A stretch of DNA of 64,000 nucleotides from Stenotrophomonas sp. ATCM1_4 (GTDB lineage: Bacteria > Pseudomonadota > Gammaproteobacteria > Xanthomonadales > Xanthomonadaceae). Position 1 is the stretch's first letter; every line of letters begins with the position of its first letter. The DNA lies in the NCBI RefSeq assembly GCF_004348115.1, contig NZ_QPFB01000001.1, positions 2,466,773 through 2,530,772 on the forward strand, read 5' to 3'. The notes beneath the pieces are model-generated. The model searched no databases. It worked only from the letters and a program-made list of their open reading frames with translations, and was not told where the DNA came from. A program made the translations under genes and the position numbers. Positions 17,920-27,538 of the stretch are shown here, one piece after another.

Positions 17920-18970
17920 GGGCACCGCCCGGCTGGGCCTGTTCGAGCGCTACCTGACTTTGTGGGTGGCGGTGTGCATCGCCGTTGGCACCGGTCTGGG
18001 GCACATGTTCCCCGGGGCATTCGCGCAGTTGGGGGCGCTGGAAGTGGCGCGCGTGAACCTGCCGGTCGCCGTGCTGATCTGGCTGATGATCATCCCGATG
18101 CTGTTGAAGGTGGACTTCGGGGCGATGCGCCAGGTGGGCCAGCACTGGCGGGGTATCGGCGTCACCCTCTTCGTCAACTGGGCCGTCAAGCCGTTCTCGA
18201 TGGCGTTGCTGGGCGGTCTGTTCCTGCGCCACATCTTCGCCGCGTGGCTGCCACCTGGGCAGGTGGACTCCTACATGGCGGGGCTGATCCTGCTGGCGGC
18301 CGCGCCGTGCACCGCGATGGTGTTCGTCTGGAGCAACCTGTGCCGGGGCGATGCCAACTTCACGCTGAGCCAGGTCGCGCTCAACGACGCGATCATGGTG
18401 CTGGCCTTCGCGCCCCTGGTGGCCGTGTTGCTGGGCCTGTCGTCGATCACCGTGCCATGGGCGACGCTGGCGCTTTCGGTCTCCCTGTACATCCTGCTGC
18501 CCGTCGCGGTGGCCACGTTGCTGCGACGCTGGCTGCTCGCGCGCGGCGGCCCGCCCAGGCTGCAGCAGGTACTGCAGCGGCTGGCACCCGTATCGCTGCT
18601 GGCACTGCTGGCCACGCTGGTGCTGCTGTTCGGCTTCCAGGGCCGGCAGATCATCGAGCAGCCACTGGTCATCGCCATCCTCGCCGTGCCCATCCTGTTG
18701 CAGGTCTATTTCAACGCCGGGCTCGCCTACCTGCTCAACCGGCGTCTCGGTGTTGCCCACTGCGTGGCCGGACCGTCGGCATTGATCGGCGCCAGCAACT
18801 TCTTCGAGCTGGCCGTCGCCGCAGCGGTCAGCCTGTTCGGCGTGCACTCCGGCGCCGCGCTGGCGACCGTGGTCGGCGTGTTGATTGAAGTACCGGTGAT
18901 GCTGACCGTGGTGGCCATCGTCAACCGCTCGCGTCGCTGGTATGACGCGGGAGCCATCCCTCGACCCTAG
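17912..18970 (+). CDS. acr3: Arsenite efflux permease Acr3
   Basis: 352-aa BASS-superfamily arsenite transporter with about 10 TM helices. The essential cysteine lies in APCTAMVFVWSNLCRGD, followed by ANFTLSQVALND, and the glutamate of TM10 is in GVLIEVPVML. It starts 8 bp inside arsC. It exports As(III) produced by arsC and is the last gene of the ars operon; a hairpin follows at 19056. Confidence 0.93.
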   Translation: MTEGTARLGLFERYLTLWVAVCIAVGTGLGHMFPGAFAQLGALEVARVNLPVAVLIWLMIIPMLLKVDFGAMRQVGQHWRGIGVTLFVNWAVKPFSMALLGGLFLRHIFAAWLPPGQVDSYMAGLILLAAAPCTAMVFVWSNLCRGDANFTLSQVALNDAIMVLAFAPLVAVLLGLSSITVPWATLALSVSLYILLPVAVATLLRRWLLARGGPPRLQQVLQRLAPVSLLALLATLVLLFGFQGRQIIEQPLVIAILAVPILLQVYFNAGLAYLLNRRLGVAHCVAGPSALIGASNFFELAVAAAVSLFGVHSGAALATVVGVLIEVPVMLTVVAIVNRSRRWYDAGAIPRP

Positions 18971-19014
18971 CGTGCCTGGCGGCTCACGCTGTTCCTGCAA
19001 GGAACGCATCCCGC

Positions 19015-19040
19015 GTAGGAGCGACCTCGGCCGCGAAACC
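19015..19040 (+). repeat. REP-like palindrome
   Basis: GTAGGAGCGACCTCGGCCGCGAAAC, a GTAGGAGC-family copy just after acr3. A degenerate inverted partner (GCGCCGCTCCTGCA) is near 19123-19136. Confidence 0.55.
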
Positions 19041-19055
19041 TGCGCTGCCTGATCG

Positions 19056-19095
19056 GCAGTGCTGCCGGCATTCTCATGCTTGCCGGCAGCACTGC
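19056..19095. terminator. bidirectional hairpin between acr3 and the Fsr-type gene
   Basis: A 15-bp perfect stem (GCAGTGCTGCCGGCA / TGCCGGCAGCACTGC) with a 10-nt loop lies between two convergent genes. There is no strong T-run, so termination is inferred from position and stem stability. Confidence 0.5.
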
Positions 19096-19150
19096 GCTTC
19101 AACTGCCGCGTGCGTCGCCGCTCGCGCCGCTCCTGCAAGGTCGCGCAGGA

Positions 19151-20368
19151 TCAGTGACTGCGCCGATTCGGCAGGAACGCGGCCACCATGCCCAGCAATG
19201 GCAGGAACGAGATCACCTTGTAGACCCACAGGATGCTGGTGTGGTCGGCCAGCACGCCCAGTACCGCAGCACCCAGGCCGCCCATGCCGAACGCGAAGCC
19301 GAAGAACAGGCCCGAGACCGTGCCGATGCGATGCGGCATCAACTCCTGCGCGTACACCAGGATGGCCGAGAACGCCGAGGACAGCACGAAGCCGATGATC
19401 AAGGTCAGCACCGTCGTCCATTCCAGGTTCGCGTAGGGGAGCATCAACGCGAACGGCGCCACGCCCAGGATCGACGCCCAGATCACCGGCTTGCGACCAA
19501 TGCGGTCGCCTACCGGCCCGCCGATCAAGGTGCCCGCCGCCGAGGCCAGCAGGAAGCCGAACAGGTGCAACTGCGCGCTCTGCACCGACACGTGGAACTT
19601 CTGCATCAGGTAGAACGTGTAATAGCTGCTCAAGCCAGCGATGTAGAAGTATTTGCTGAAGATCAGCACCAGCAGGATCGCGATCACCCATGCCACCGTG
19701 CGCTTGGGCAGAAGCGACTCACTGCTTGCCATGCCCGCCTTTGGCTTGCTGGCGCTGACGACCAGGTGCTGCTGGTACCAGCGGCTGACATAGGTCAGCA
19801 AGCCGATGCCGATCAGCGCCGCGCCGCCGAACCAGGCGACGCTGCGCTGGCCGTTGGGAGCGATCACCGCTGCGGCCAGCAACGGCCCGATCGCCGTGCC
19901 GGCGTTGCCGCCCAGCTGGAACACCGACTGCGACAGGCCATGCCGCCCGCCCGAGGCCAAACGCGCGATGCGCGAGGATTCCGGATGGAAGATGGCCGAA
20001 CCGATGCCGACCAGCATCGCCGCGACCAGCACCGTGCTGAAGTTCGGCGCATAGGCCAGCAGCAACAAGCCGCACAGCGTGGAGGTCATGCCCATCGGCA
20101 GGGAGTACGGCGCCGGGCGCTTGTCGGTACGCAGGCCGATCAACGGCTGGAACAGCGAGGCGGTGAGTTGGTAGGTCAGGGTGATCATGCCCACCTGGGT
20201 GAAGCTCAGGTGGAACTGCGCCTTGAAGATCGGATACAGCGCCAGGATCAGCGACTGCATCATGTCGTTGACCAGGTGCGAACTGCTGATCGCCGCCAGC
20301 ACGCCGACGGCGGCCGGGCGCCGCGCGGGGGTATTGGAAGCGGCCACGGGTGGAGCGGTGGAGGACAT
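19151..20368 (-). CDS. fsr: MFS efflux pump, fosmidomycin-resistance (Fsr) type
   Basis: 405-aa MFS protein with 12 TM segments. SSSHLVNDMMQSLILALYPI near the N-terminus and FHPESSRIARLASGGRHGLSQS are characteristic of the Fsr family. The ATG at 20368 is chosen because family members start shortly before this segment; longer in-frame openings run into the divergent regulator. The AraC gene starts 31 bp away on the other strand and probably regulates it. Substrate inference is from family only. Confidence 0.87.
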   Translation of the reverse strand: MSSTAPPVAASNTPARRPAAVGVLAAISSSHLVNDMMQSLILALYPIFKAQFHLSFTQVGMITLTYQLTASLFQPLIGLRTDKRPAPYSLPMGMTSTLCGLLLLAYAPNFSTVLVAAMLVGIGSAIFHPESSRIARLASGGRHGLSQSVFQLGGNAGTAIGPLLAAAVIAPNGQRSVAWFGGAALIGIGLLTYVSRWYQQHLVVSASKPKAGMASSESLLPKRTVAWVIAILLVLIFSKYFYIAGLSSYYTFYLMQKFHVSVQSAQLHLFGFLLASAAGTLIGGPVGDRIGRKPVIWASILGVAPFALMLPYANLEWTTVLTLIIGFVLSSAFSAILVYAQELMPHRIGTVSGLFFGFAFGMGGLGAAVLGVLADHTSILWVYKVISFLPLLGMVAAFLPNRRSH

Positions 20369-20399
20369 GGCGTTATCACGGGATGAGGGGAGCCGGCGC

Positions 20400-21239
20400 A
20401 TGGTAGAGTCGCTCGCCACGCCCTTCCTGCGCGATATGGTCATGCACCCTCTCGAAAAGGACACCGACATCCGCAAAGGCCGGCGCCTGCCGCTGCCGGC
20501 GGGCCCGGAGACGGCGGTGTATTGCAGGGCACGGGACTACGAGGCGGACACGCTGATCCCGCTGCACCACCACCCCGATCGCCACCAGCTCGTGTATGCC
20601 GAGACCGGCGTGCTGGTCGTGCGCGCCGGCATGGGCCGCTGGGTGGTGCCCAGCACCCGCGCAATCTGGATGCCGGCCGGCACCGGCCACCAGGTGCATT
20701 GCATCGGCCAGGTACAGATGCGCAGCCTGTACGTCACGCCGGCCGCGATGCGGCAGCCGCCCGCCGGCCCATCGGCGGTCTCGGTCACGCCGTTGCTGGC
20801 GGCACTGATCCGCGCTGCGGCCAGCGTGCAGCAGCCCTATGTGGAGGATTCACGCGACGGCCGGGTGATGCGCCTGATCCTGGACGAGATGCAGACCCTG
20901 CCGGTGCTGCCGCTGCACCTGCCCGAGCCGAAGGACGCGCGCCTGCGCATGATCGGCCGGCAGCTGGAGCGACACCCGGACGATGCGTCCACCCTGCACG
21001 ACTGGGCGCAGCGCCTGCAGGTCGACGTCAAGACGATCCAGCGCCTGTGCATGCGCGAGCTGGGCATGACCTTCGGCCAATGGCGCCAGCAGGCACGGCT
21101 GCTGCGCGCACTGGAGCGGCTGGCGGTCGGCGAGAAGGTCATCGACGTGGCCCTCGCATTGGGCTACGAAAGCCCGAGCGCGTTCACCACCATGTTCAAG
21201 CGTCGCTTCGGCCTGACCCCCAGCCAGTTCTTCCGCTGA
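20400..21239 (+). CDS. AraC-family regulator with N-terminal cupin
   Basis: 279-aa regulator. The N-terminal cupin holds LIPLHHHPDRHQLVYAETGV (metal/ligand-type histidines) and WVVPSTRAIWMPAGTGHQV. The C-terminal AraC HTH pair contains VDVKTIQRLCMRELGMTF and VIDVALALGYESPSAFTTMF. ATG 20400 has the strong RBS GAGGGGAG at 7 nt. It belongs to the group (like NimR) that usually sits divergent to, and controls, an MFS pump, which is the arrangement here. Confidence 0.85.
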   Translation: MVESLATPFLRDMVMHPLEKDTDIRKGRRLPLPAGPETAVYCRARDYEADTLIPLHHHPDRHQLVYAETGVLVVRAGMGRWVVPSTRAIWMPAGTGHQVHCIGQVQMRSLYVTPAAMRQPPAGPSAVSVTPLLAALIRAAASVQQPYVEDSRDGRVMRLILDEMQTLPVLPLHLPEPKDARLRMIGRQLERHPDDASTLHDWAQRLQVDVKTIQRLCMRELGMTFGQWRQQARLLRALERLAVGEKVIDVALALGYESPSAFTTMFKRRFGLTPSQFFR

Positions 21240-21248
21240 CGCCGCCGA

Positions 21249-21356
21249 CAGGAGTGGCTTCAGACGCGAAGCTCGTGGGTGCCGTCGTGGGAATGCGTGC
21301 GATTGCAAACCGAGGCGTTGAGGCGCCATCGGCTTCGCGACTAGCGTCGCGCCTAC
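21249..21356. repeat. pair of inverted REP-like palindromes
   Basis: CAGGAGTGGCTTCAGACGCG at 21249 onward and the inverted copy GGCTTCGCGACTAGCGTCGC at 21331-21350, about 60 bp apart, form a BIME-like unit between the convergent AraC gene and serine hydrolase gene. The inverted copy reaches the hydrolase stop codon. Confidence 0.6.
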
Positions 21357-22912
21357 GGGAGCACATCGGTGTGCATTGCCGGCGGCGGCGCCGGTTGCCT
21401 CATGTAACGCTCGCCGTCGTATTCGAAACCGTTGATCCGGCCTTGTCCGTCGCGCAGGAACTGCAGGGGCTCCGGTGCGTCCAACGGCCCGCCCTGCGCG
21501 CCAAACAGGTCCACGGTCGCCGGTTGCAGCTCACGCGCGAGCGCTCCCATCTGCAGGTGCAGGCCATGCCCCGTCTCGGTGACCGCCGCCTCCACCGGCA
21601 GGCGCTCGGCACGGAACCGTGCCGTGTACGCGGCACGCACCCCGGCGTCCGGCTGCCATACCCAGCCCTGCCAGCGCGCCTGTGCGCGTTCCTTGGCCTG
21701 GCGCGCCTGCAGCCCGTCCAACTGCTCGGCCACCCGCGTCGGGTAGACCTGCCGGCGTGTCCGCGCCCAGGTGTCCGCCTCCGGGTGGTCCACCAGGTAC
21801 TGGAAGAACTGCACCACCGTGCGCGAGGTGAACCAGCCGGTGGCGTTGTCGGAATTGGAGAACACCCCGATGCCCACGCCCAGGTCCGGCGAGAACGCCA
21901 TCATGCTGCGCGCACCGGTGTAGCTGCCGCCATGGATGTACAGCGTATGCCCCTCGAAGTCGCAGACGTTCCAGCCGAATGCATAGCCGTGGCAGGGAAG
22001 CTCATAGGCGTTGCGGGCCTTCGGGTCGACCTGCACGCCGATGGCATGTGCCCTGTCGACCACCCCGGGCGCGATTGAGGGTGGCAGCGTCCCGCCCAGC
22101 TGCAGCCGCAGCCAGCGGCCCAGGTCGCGCGGCGAGGTCATCACGCCGCCGGCCGAATGCATGATGGCGTCCGGTTTCGGCGCCACCACCTGCCATCCCC
22201 GCCCCTCCCCCAGCCATTGATGGTTGTAGGCCAACTGGGCGGAATCGAACACGGAGGTGCGCGCGGCGGTCTCACGCATTCCCAGCGGCGTGAACACCAG
22301 TTCCTGCAACCAGTCCTGCCAGTGCCTGCCGGTACGCTGGTACAGGAGGGCGGCGTAGATGTTGTAGCCCAGGTTGTCGTAGTCGAAGCCGGCCGGCCGC
22401 GCCGTCGCCAGCGTGGCAAGCAACTGCGGGTACAGCACAGGGTCCGGCGCGCCGATGTAGGCCTCCATCGTGGTGAGCGCATCGGCATGCAGCGGCACGC
22501 GGTGATTGAGCAGGTCGGCCAGGGTCCACGCCGCGGGATCCACGCCGTCGGGCAGGCGCAGCTGCGGCCAGTGATCGGCCAGGGTGCTGTCCAGGCGCAG
22601 CACGCCGCGTTGATCAAGCAGGTGTGCGAGCAAGCCCATGTACGACTTGGTCTGCGAGGCGACGTACATCGGCGTGTGCATCGTCAAGGGCGCGCCGGTC
22701 GCGGTGTTGCGCTGGCCGCGGGTGTAACCGAGCAGTTGCCGGTCACGATCCACCACCACGACCGCGTAGCCCGGCCCCAAGCCGGGGATGCCATCAAGGA
22801 AACCCTGCAGACGTCGCGACGCCTGCTCCGGTGTCGCCGCCGTAGCCGACAGCGCGGTCGCGGCGACAAGCAGCAGGCACAACTGGCAGCGATGGAGGAA
22901 GCGGCGGCGCAT
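21353..22912 (-). CDS. Exported serine hydrolase, beta-lactamase class C / PBP-like
   Basis: 519-aa protein with a Sec signal peptide (MRRRFLHRCQLCLLLVAATA, cleavage near ATAATP). The SxxK motif is S86-Q-T-K89, the YxN motif is in FDYDNLGYN, and the third motif is HGG in LYIHGGSYTG. This is the layout of class C beta-lactamase-related esterases and D-aminopeptidases, with an extra C-terminal domain of about 130 residues, so it is probably not a true antibiotic lactamase. An upstream ATG at 22933 is an alternative start. Neighbouring AraC gene is on the same strand 86 bp upstream. Confidence 0.82.
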   Translation of the reverse strand: MRRRFLHRCQLCLLLVAATALSATAATPEQASRRLQGFLDGIPGLGPGYAVVVVDRDRQLLGYTRGQRNTATGAPLTMHTPMYVASQTKSYMGLLAHLLDQRGVLRLDSTLADHWPQLRLPDGVDPAAWTLADLLNHRVPLHADALTTMEAYIGAPDPVLYPQLLATLATARPAGFDYDNLGYNIYAALLYQRTGRHWQDWLQELVFTPLGMRETAARTSVFDSAQLAYNHQWLGEGRGWQVVAPKPDAIMHSAGGVMTSPRDLGRWLRLQLGGTLPPSIAPGVVDRAHAIGVQVDPKARNAYELPCHGYAFGWNVCDFEGHTLYIHGGSYTGARSMMAFSPDLGVGIGVFSNSDNATGWFTSRTVVQFFQYLVDHPEADTWARTRRQVYPTRVAEQLDGLQARQAKERAQARWQGWVWQPDAGVRAAYTARFRAERLPVEAAVTETGHGLHLQMGALARELQPATVDLFGAQGGPLDAPEPLQFLRDGQGRINGFEYDGERYMRQPAPPPAMHTDVLP

Positions 22913-22998
22913 GGTGCGATTCCACGGGGACATGCGGCGATGCTGCAGCGGCGAAGGGGCCGGCGTATTGAACGGATCGAACCTGCGCGCCCTTCCAA

Positions 22999-23814
22999 TC
23001 AAGCGCGCAACACCCTGGCCAGGCGTGCCGGCGTCAGGCCGCTGTACTGGCGCGCCACGCGGCTCAGGTGCGCCTGGTCGGCGAAGCCGGCCTGGCATGC
23101 CGCCGCTGACAGCGACTGGCCGGCCGCCAGCAGCGGCAGTGCACGCTGCAGTTGCGCGCGCAGCCTGAACGCCGAGGGCGCGCAGCCCATCCAGCGCGCG
23201 AATGCACGCGCGAAATACACCGGGTGCAACCCGTGTTCCTGCGCCAGCGCCGTCACCGGCACCGCTTCCTCGCCCAGGCGTTCGCACGCCAATGCCAGCC
23301 AGCGCGGCGGTGTTCCCGCTGGCCGTCGATCCACCTGGACCATCATCGCCAGCAGCTCCCACAGGCGTGCTTCCATCTCCTCTGCAGGAAGTCCTCCCCC
23401 TGTCAGCTGCGCCAACGTGGAGCCGCCCCGCGCCAGCATCGCCGGTGCCGCACGCTCGCGCCACTGCCAGCCCCCGTCAACGCCAAGCTCCCTCTCCAGA
23501 TCGAACCGGCCCGGCAGATTGATGCCCAGGATCAACGCCCCGGACGGCCCGTAGTCATTGGCATGCACCTGCCCCGCGGGTTTCACGCCAACGGCCGATG
23601 TCGCCAGCCGCGCTTCGCGATGTGGCGTCTGCTCGCCCAGCGTTCCGACCAACAGCAGCGAGAGCTGATGGCACTCATGCACGTGCCGCGACATGCGCAG
23701 TCCGGGCGCATACCACCCCACCCGCGCGGACAGCCGTTCACCCACGAACAACGTACGGCTGGCGATGCCTGCCTGGGTTTGCGGTGATGGAAGCGACGGC
23801 ATGGACGTGGGCAA
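22999..23814 (-). CDS. AraC-family transcriptional regulator
   Basis: 271-aa regulator. The N-terminal sensing half includes MSRHVHECHQLSLLLVG. The C-terminal half carries two HTHs, ALAQEHGLHPVYFARAFARW and LSAAACQAGFADQAHLSRVA, ending in SGLTPARLARVL. Because it lies 5' of the serine hydrolase in the same direction it may be autoregulated and affect that gene. Ligand unknown. Confidence 0.82.
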   Translation of the reverse strand: MPTSMPSLPSPQTQAGIASRTLFVGERLSARVGWYAPGLRMSRHVHECHQLSLLLVGTLGEQTPHREARLATSAVGVKPAGQVHANDYGPSGALILGINLPGRFDLERELGVDGGWQWRERAAPAMLARGGSTLAQLTGGGLPAEEMEARLWELLAMMVQVDRRPAGTPPRWLALACERLGEEAVPVTALAQEHGLHPVYFARAFARWMGCAPSAFRLRAQLQRALPLLAAGQSLSAAACQAGFADQAHLSRVARQYSGLTPARLARVLRA

Positions 23815-23965
23815 TCACCGCAGGGGTTCAAGCGCAGTCTAGTGACCGCATGCCGCGCCGCGCCTGCCATTGGTCGTGGTGCCAGGCACCCCGCCGACGG
23901 GCAGCGCCCGGCGCGCAGGCCATTGGCGCCGTGTCGCCGACGCCAGTGGCCGGGTGGCCGCGGGG

Positions 23966-24652
23966 TCACGCCTGCTGCGCGGCCTCATCGATCAGTGCCG
24001 CCACTTCCTGCGGATGCGACGCCAGCGATGCGTGGCTGGCCTCCAGGGTCAGCACGCGGCGCGGCTTGATGCGCTCGGACATCGCCCTCTGGTTCTCGGG
24101 GGCGATCATCCGGTCGCGGGTCGAAAGCTGGTACCAGCTCGGCTTGTGCCTCCACGCCGGGTCGGTGATGGCGTCACCGAAGGTGCTGGCCAACGGTGCC
24201 TTCTGGGTCACGCCCATCACGAAGCCCTCCTCCGGCGACAGGTCCTGGCAGAAGCTCTCGTGGAACTTGGCCGGGTTCAACCACAGGTAGCCATCGCTGT
24301 CCGGCGCAAGGTTCGGCGCGGCCTCGGGCAGGTGCTGCTGGGTGATGCCACCCGGGCTTTCACCGGCATCGGGGGCGAACGCGGCGATGAAGACCAGTGC
24401 CTTGACGTTGTCCAGGTTGCCCGCCTGGCTGATCACCGCCCCGCCATAGGAGTGCCCCACCAGCACGACCGGGCCCTGCACCTGCGCCACCATCTTGCGG
24501 GTGCGCTCGGCGTCGTCGGCCAATGAGGTCAACGGGTTCTCGACCGCACGGATGTCGGTGTAGCCGAGCCGCTTCAACTCCAGGATGACCTTGGCCCAAT
24601 GGGCGGCACCGCCCCAGAACCCATGGACCAATACCACTGCCGGCTTGTTCAT
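23966..24652 (-). CDS. alpha/beta-hydrolase
   Basis: 228-aa cytoplasmic hydrolase. Oxyanion-region motif VLVHGFWGGAAHW, nucleophile elbow VGHSYGGAV and a late histidine in LEASHASLASHP are visible. The start MNKPAVVLVHG at 24652 has AGGAA about 8 nt upstream and is preferred over the longer opening. It resembles the small esterases often annotated as salicylate- or pyrethroid-esterase-like, but the substrate is not defined. Confidence 0.82.
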   Translation of the reverse strand: MNKPAVVLVHGFWGGAAHWAKVILELKRLGYTDIRAVENPLTSLADDAERTRKMVAQVQGPVVLVGHSYGGAVISQAGNLDNVKALVFIAAFAPDAGESPGGITQQHLPEAAPNLAPDSDGYLWLNPAKFHESFCQDLSPEEGFVMGVTQKAPLASTFGDAITDPAWRHKPSWYQLSTRDRMIAPENQRAMSERIKPRRVLTLEASHASLASHPQEVAALIDEAAQQA

Positions 24653-24780
24653 GACGTTGTTTCCTGCGCTGGGGAAAGAGACCCTGGTACCGCTGCGCGC
24701 TGCCAAGGCAGGCACGACAGTGACGGAGTGCGCAATCTTTCAGCCCGGCCGTAAATGGCCCGTGAGGAATCGGCGGGATA

Positions 24781-24806
24781 AACAAGAACCCGGCTTGCGC
24801 CGGGTT
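24781..24806 (-). terminator. rho-independent-type terminator after the exported esterase
   Basis: Stem AACCCGGC / GCCGGGTT with a 4-nt loop, followed on the minus strand by TCTTGTTTAT. It lies 67 bp after the esterase stop codon. Confidence 0.6.
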
Positions 24807-24872
24807 GCCGTGGCCATGCGCCCTGCGGCCGTGGCCTGCCCTGCCTGGCCGCCGCCGGTGGCGCCCCTGTCC

Positions 24873-25802
24873 TCAGGGGAGGGAGGCTGGCTGCGCCAGC
24901 AGGTACTCCAGCCCCTGCATGAATCCGCGCGGCGCAACGGTCAGGTGGTCCTCGTCGTTGAGTACCTCCAGCTGCAACTGCAGCGATGCATAGCGGCGCG
25001 ATGCCAACACCTTCTGCATCCGTCGTGCATCCTCGACCATGTCCGCGTCGCCACCGTGCGTCCGTGCCTCACGCTCACCGACGTACATGTAGATCCGTGC
25101 CGGCAGGTCACGATGCGCTGCAGCGAAGCGGCTCTCCTGACGTTCCATCACGTGCCGGTCGTACCAGTACGACGGGCTGCCGAGGATGTAGCCGGCGAAC
25201 AGTTGCGGACGCTCGAACAGAATCTGCGTGCCCAGCAAGGCGCCGTAGGAGTGGCCGAGGAACAACCTGCGTTGTTCGTCGGTGCGGTAGTGCTGTGCGA
25301 TGAACGGCAGTACCTGGCTGTCCAGATAGCCCAGATAGGAAGCACCGCCACCGTGCACGCTATCGGCGGGCGTGCCGCTGGGGGCGTTGGGAGTGGGCGT
25401 GTAGTCGCGGCGACGGCTGGGCATGCCGCCCTCGCCCTTCGCGTAGGACAGGCCCACCAGGATGAAGTCCTCGATGCGCGGGCCTTCCACGTTCAGGCGA
25501 CGTGCCATCTGCCGGATCAACGGAAAGGCGTAATCCGCATCGGTGACGTAGAGCACCGGATAGCGCCGGTCCGGATTGTCGGCGTAACCGGCCGGCAGGG
25601 CGACGAACACCTGGTAGACCCGGGCCGATACCGGGTCCGGCACATCCCACACTTCACTGCCGATGACTTCGTAGGGCTGGCCGCCACCACGTTGTGCGAG
25701 CTGTGCGGTTGCAGGTTGCGCCGGAACCACTGATGCGCCCTGTGCCAGCGCGCTCCCTGTCAGCAACAGGGCAAGACATCCTGCAATCACCTTTCGCTTC
25801 AC
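24873..25802 (-). CDS. Exported alpha/beta-hydrolase, putative esterase (esterase D-like family)
   Basis: 309-aa protein with signal peptide MKRKVIAGCLALLLTGSALA. Core motifs are YPVLYVTDADYAFP, nucleophile elbow LFLGHSYGALLG, and the late histidine in NDEDHLTVAPRG. The group includes IroE/Fes-like siderophore esterases, but no siderophore genes are nearby, so the substrate is open. Monocistronic by spacing, with its own terminator. Confidence 0.83.
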   Translation of the reverse strand: MKRKVIAGCLALLLTGSALAQGASVVPAQPATAQLAQRGGGQPYEVIGSEVWDVPDPVSARVYQVFVALPAGYADNPDRRYPVLYVTDADYAFPLIRQMARRLNVEGPRIEDFILVGLSYAKGEGGMPSRRRDYTPTPNAPSGTPADSVHGGGASYLGYLDSQVLPFIAQHYRTDEQRRLFLGHSYGALLGTQILFERPQLFAGYILGSPSYWYDRHVMERQESRFAAAHRDLPARIYMYVGEREARTHGGDADMVEDARRMQKVLASRRYASLQLQLEVLNDEDHLTVAPRGFMQGLEYLLAQPASLP

Positions 25803-25865
25803 GCTTCACTCCTGTGCATTTTCCGTGCCGGATCATGGCACAGGGCCAAGCACGGCCACAAAGCA

Positions 25866-25892
25866 GGACACCCGGCACGAGGCCGGGTGTCC
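25866..25892 (-). terminator. hairpin terminator after gpmA
   Basis: Stem GGACACCCGGC / GCCGGGTGTCC, 5-nt loop, 22 bp after the gpmA stop, followed on the minus strand by TGCTTTGTGG. Confidence 0.55.
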
Positions 25893-25913
25893 TGGGGAAA
25901 CGGGGGCGCCGGC

Positions 25914-26663
25914 TTACTTCGCCTTGCCCTGGTTGGCGACCGCTTCGGCCGCCTTCTTCGCCGCTTCCGGATCACCGAGGTAACGGAACGACTGCACGGT
26001 CAGGTCATCGTTCAATTCGAACAACAGCGGGATGCCGGTCGGGATGTTGAGCTCGAGGATTTCTTCCTTGCTCACGTTGTTGAGGTACTTGTACAGCGCG
26101 CGCAGCGAGTTGCCATGCGCGGTGACCAGCACGGTCTTGCCGTCCTTCAACTGCGGGGCGATCGCGTCGTGCCAGTACGGCAGCACGCGGTCCAGCGTGG
26201 TGGCCAGCGATTCGGTGGCCGGCAGCGCGTTGCGGTCCAGGCCAGCGTAGCGGCGGTCATGGATCGGATGGCCCGGGTCTTCCAGGTCCATCGGCGGCGG
26301 CGGGATATCGTAGGAACGGCGCCACACCTTGACCTGCTCCTCGCCGTGCTTGGCGGCGGTCTCGGCTTTGTCCAGGCCCTGCAGGCCACCGTAGTGGCGC
26401 TCGTTCAGGCGCCAGGACTTGTTGACCGGCAGCCAGTCCTGGCCCATCTCGGCCAGTGCGCCCTGCAGGGTGTGGATGGCGCGCTTGAGCACCGAGGTGT
26501 GGGCGACATCGAACTGCAGGCCCTCTTCCTTCATCAGGCGACCGGCGGCGGCGGCCTCGCTGCGGCCCTGCTCGGTGAGATCCACGTCCACCCAACCGGT
26601 GAAACGATTGTCGAGGTTCCACTGGCTCTGGCCATGGCGCAACAGCACGAGTTTGCGGGTCAC
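25914..26663 (-). CDS. gpmA: 2,3-bisphosphoglycerate-dependent phosphoglycerate mutase
   Basis: 249-aa glycolytic mutase interconverting 3- and 2-phosphoglycerate. The phospho-histidine is in [10 protein letters not shown] (H10), with [24 protein letters not shown] and the second active-site histidine in [11 protein letters not shown]. The start is GTG at 26663 (read as [11 protein letters not shown]), supported by GGAGA about 9 nt upstream; the only in-frame ATG is 55 codons further up and lacks homology. Length is exactly typical. Confidence 0.96.
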   Translation of the reverse strand: MTRKLVLLRHGQSQWNLDNRFTGWVDVDLTEQGRSEAAAAGRLMKEEGLQFDVAHTSVLKRAIHTLQGALAEMGQDWLPVNKSWRLNERHYGGLQGLDKAETAAKHGEEQVKVWRRSYDIPPPPMDLEDPGHPIHDRRYAGLDRNALPATESLATTLDRVLPYWHDAIAPQLKDGKTVLVTAHGNSLRALYKYLNNVSKEEILELNIPTGIPLLFELNDDLTVQSFRYLGDPEAAKKAAEAVANQGKAK

Positions 26664-26721
26664 TGCGGATATCTCCGGGTTGGGGAAGGAAGGCCGTCGA
26701 TTGTAGCCCGTCCCCCTGACC

Positions 26722-26742
26722 CCCGCCCCGTTGCGGGGCGGG
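26722..26742. repeat. GC-rich hairpin between gpmA and nfi
   Basis: CCCGCCCCG TTG CGGGGCGGG perfect inverted repeat in the 98-bp divergent region. It lies 19 bp before nfi. Could affect the nfi leader or be a decayed repeat; no role is shown. Confidence 0.4.
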
Positions 26743-26761
26743 AAGTGGCAGGCTTGGGGGC

Positions 26762-27418
26762 ATGGACACTTCAACGCCCGCACCCGACTACGCGCGCCTG
26801 CGCCAGCAGCAACGCGATCTGGCGGCACAGGTCGAACTGGTCGATGCCGTCCAGGGCCTGCCTGGTCGCATCGCCGGCGTGGACACCGGCTTCGAGGAAG
26901 GCGGCAGCATCACCCGCTCGGCGGCGGTCCTGCTCGACGGCCAATCCCTGCAGCCCCTGCATTCGGCGCTGGCGCGTCGCCCGACCGCCCTGCCCTATAT
27001 CCCCGGCCTGCTCAGCTTCCGTGAGCTGCCGGCTGCGTTGGAGGCGTTGGCGCAACTGCCCGCGCCGCCGGCACTGGTGATGGTGGACGGGCACGGCATC
27101 GCCCACCCGCGCGGGTTGGGCATCGCCGCGCACCTGGGCGTACTCACCGGCCTGCCCAGCATCGGCATCGGCAAGAGCCGCCTGGTCGGCGACTACGAGG
27201 AGCCGGGCCCGCAGCGCGGCGACCATTCGCCGCTGTTGTTCAAGGGCCGGCAGGTGGGGTGGGTGCTACGCAGCAAGCCGCGTTGCAAACCGCTGTTCGT
27301 CTCGCCCGGCCACCGGGTATCGGTGGCGCAATGCCTGCCGCTGGTAGTGGCCTGCCTGGCCGGCTACCGGTTGCCGGAGCCGACACGGCTGGCGGACCGC
27401 TTGGCATCGCGGCGGTAG
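26762..27418 (+). CDS. nfi: Endonuclease V (deoxyinosine 3'-endonuclease)
   Basis: 218-aa repair nuclease that cuts near deoxyinosine and other deaminated bases. Family motifs: [10 protein letters not shown] (catalytic Asp at 41), [32 protein letters not shown] and GIGKSRLVG. Length is typical. Divergent from gpmA; no operon partner. Confidence 0.95.
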   Translation: MDTSTPAPDYARLRQQQRDLAAQVELVDAVQGLPGRIAGVDTGFEEGGSITRSAAVLLDGQSLQPLHSALARRPTALPYIPGLLSFRELPAALEALAQLPAPPALVMVDGHGIAHPRGLGIAAHLGVLTGLPSIGIGKSRLVGDYEEPGPQRGDHSPLLFKGRQVGWVLRSKPRCKPLFVSPGHRVSVAQCLPLVVACLAGYRLPEPTRLADRLASRR

Positions 27419-27538
27419 CGGGCCTGGTCAAGGCGTGCCGCCGCCCCCGTGCAAAACAATCCGTTGCCGCACTGGTCACGACAGCCTCGCGCCGGGCATG
27501 CCATCCTCGCCCCCTCGGTCCACAGCCAAGGAGCAGCC

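Noticed and set aside
21353..22912. true class C antibiotic beta-lactamase
   Set aside because: The third motif is HGG rather than KTG and there is a long extra C-terminal domain; a general serine hydrolase is safer.
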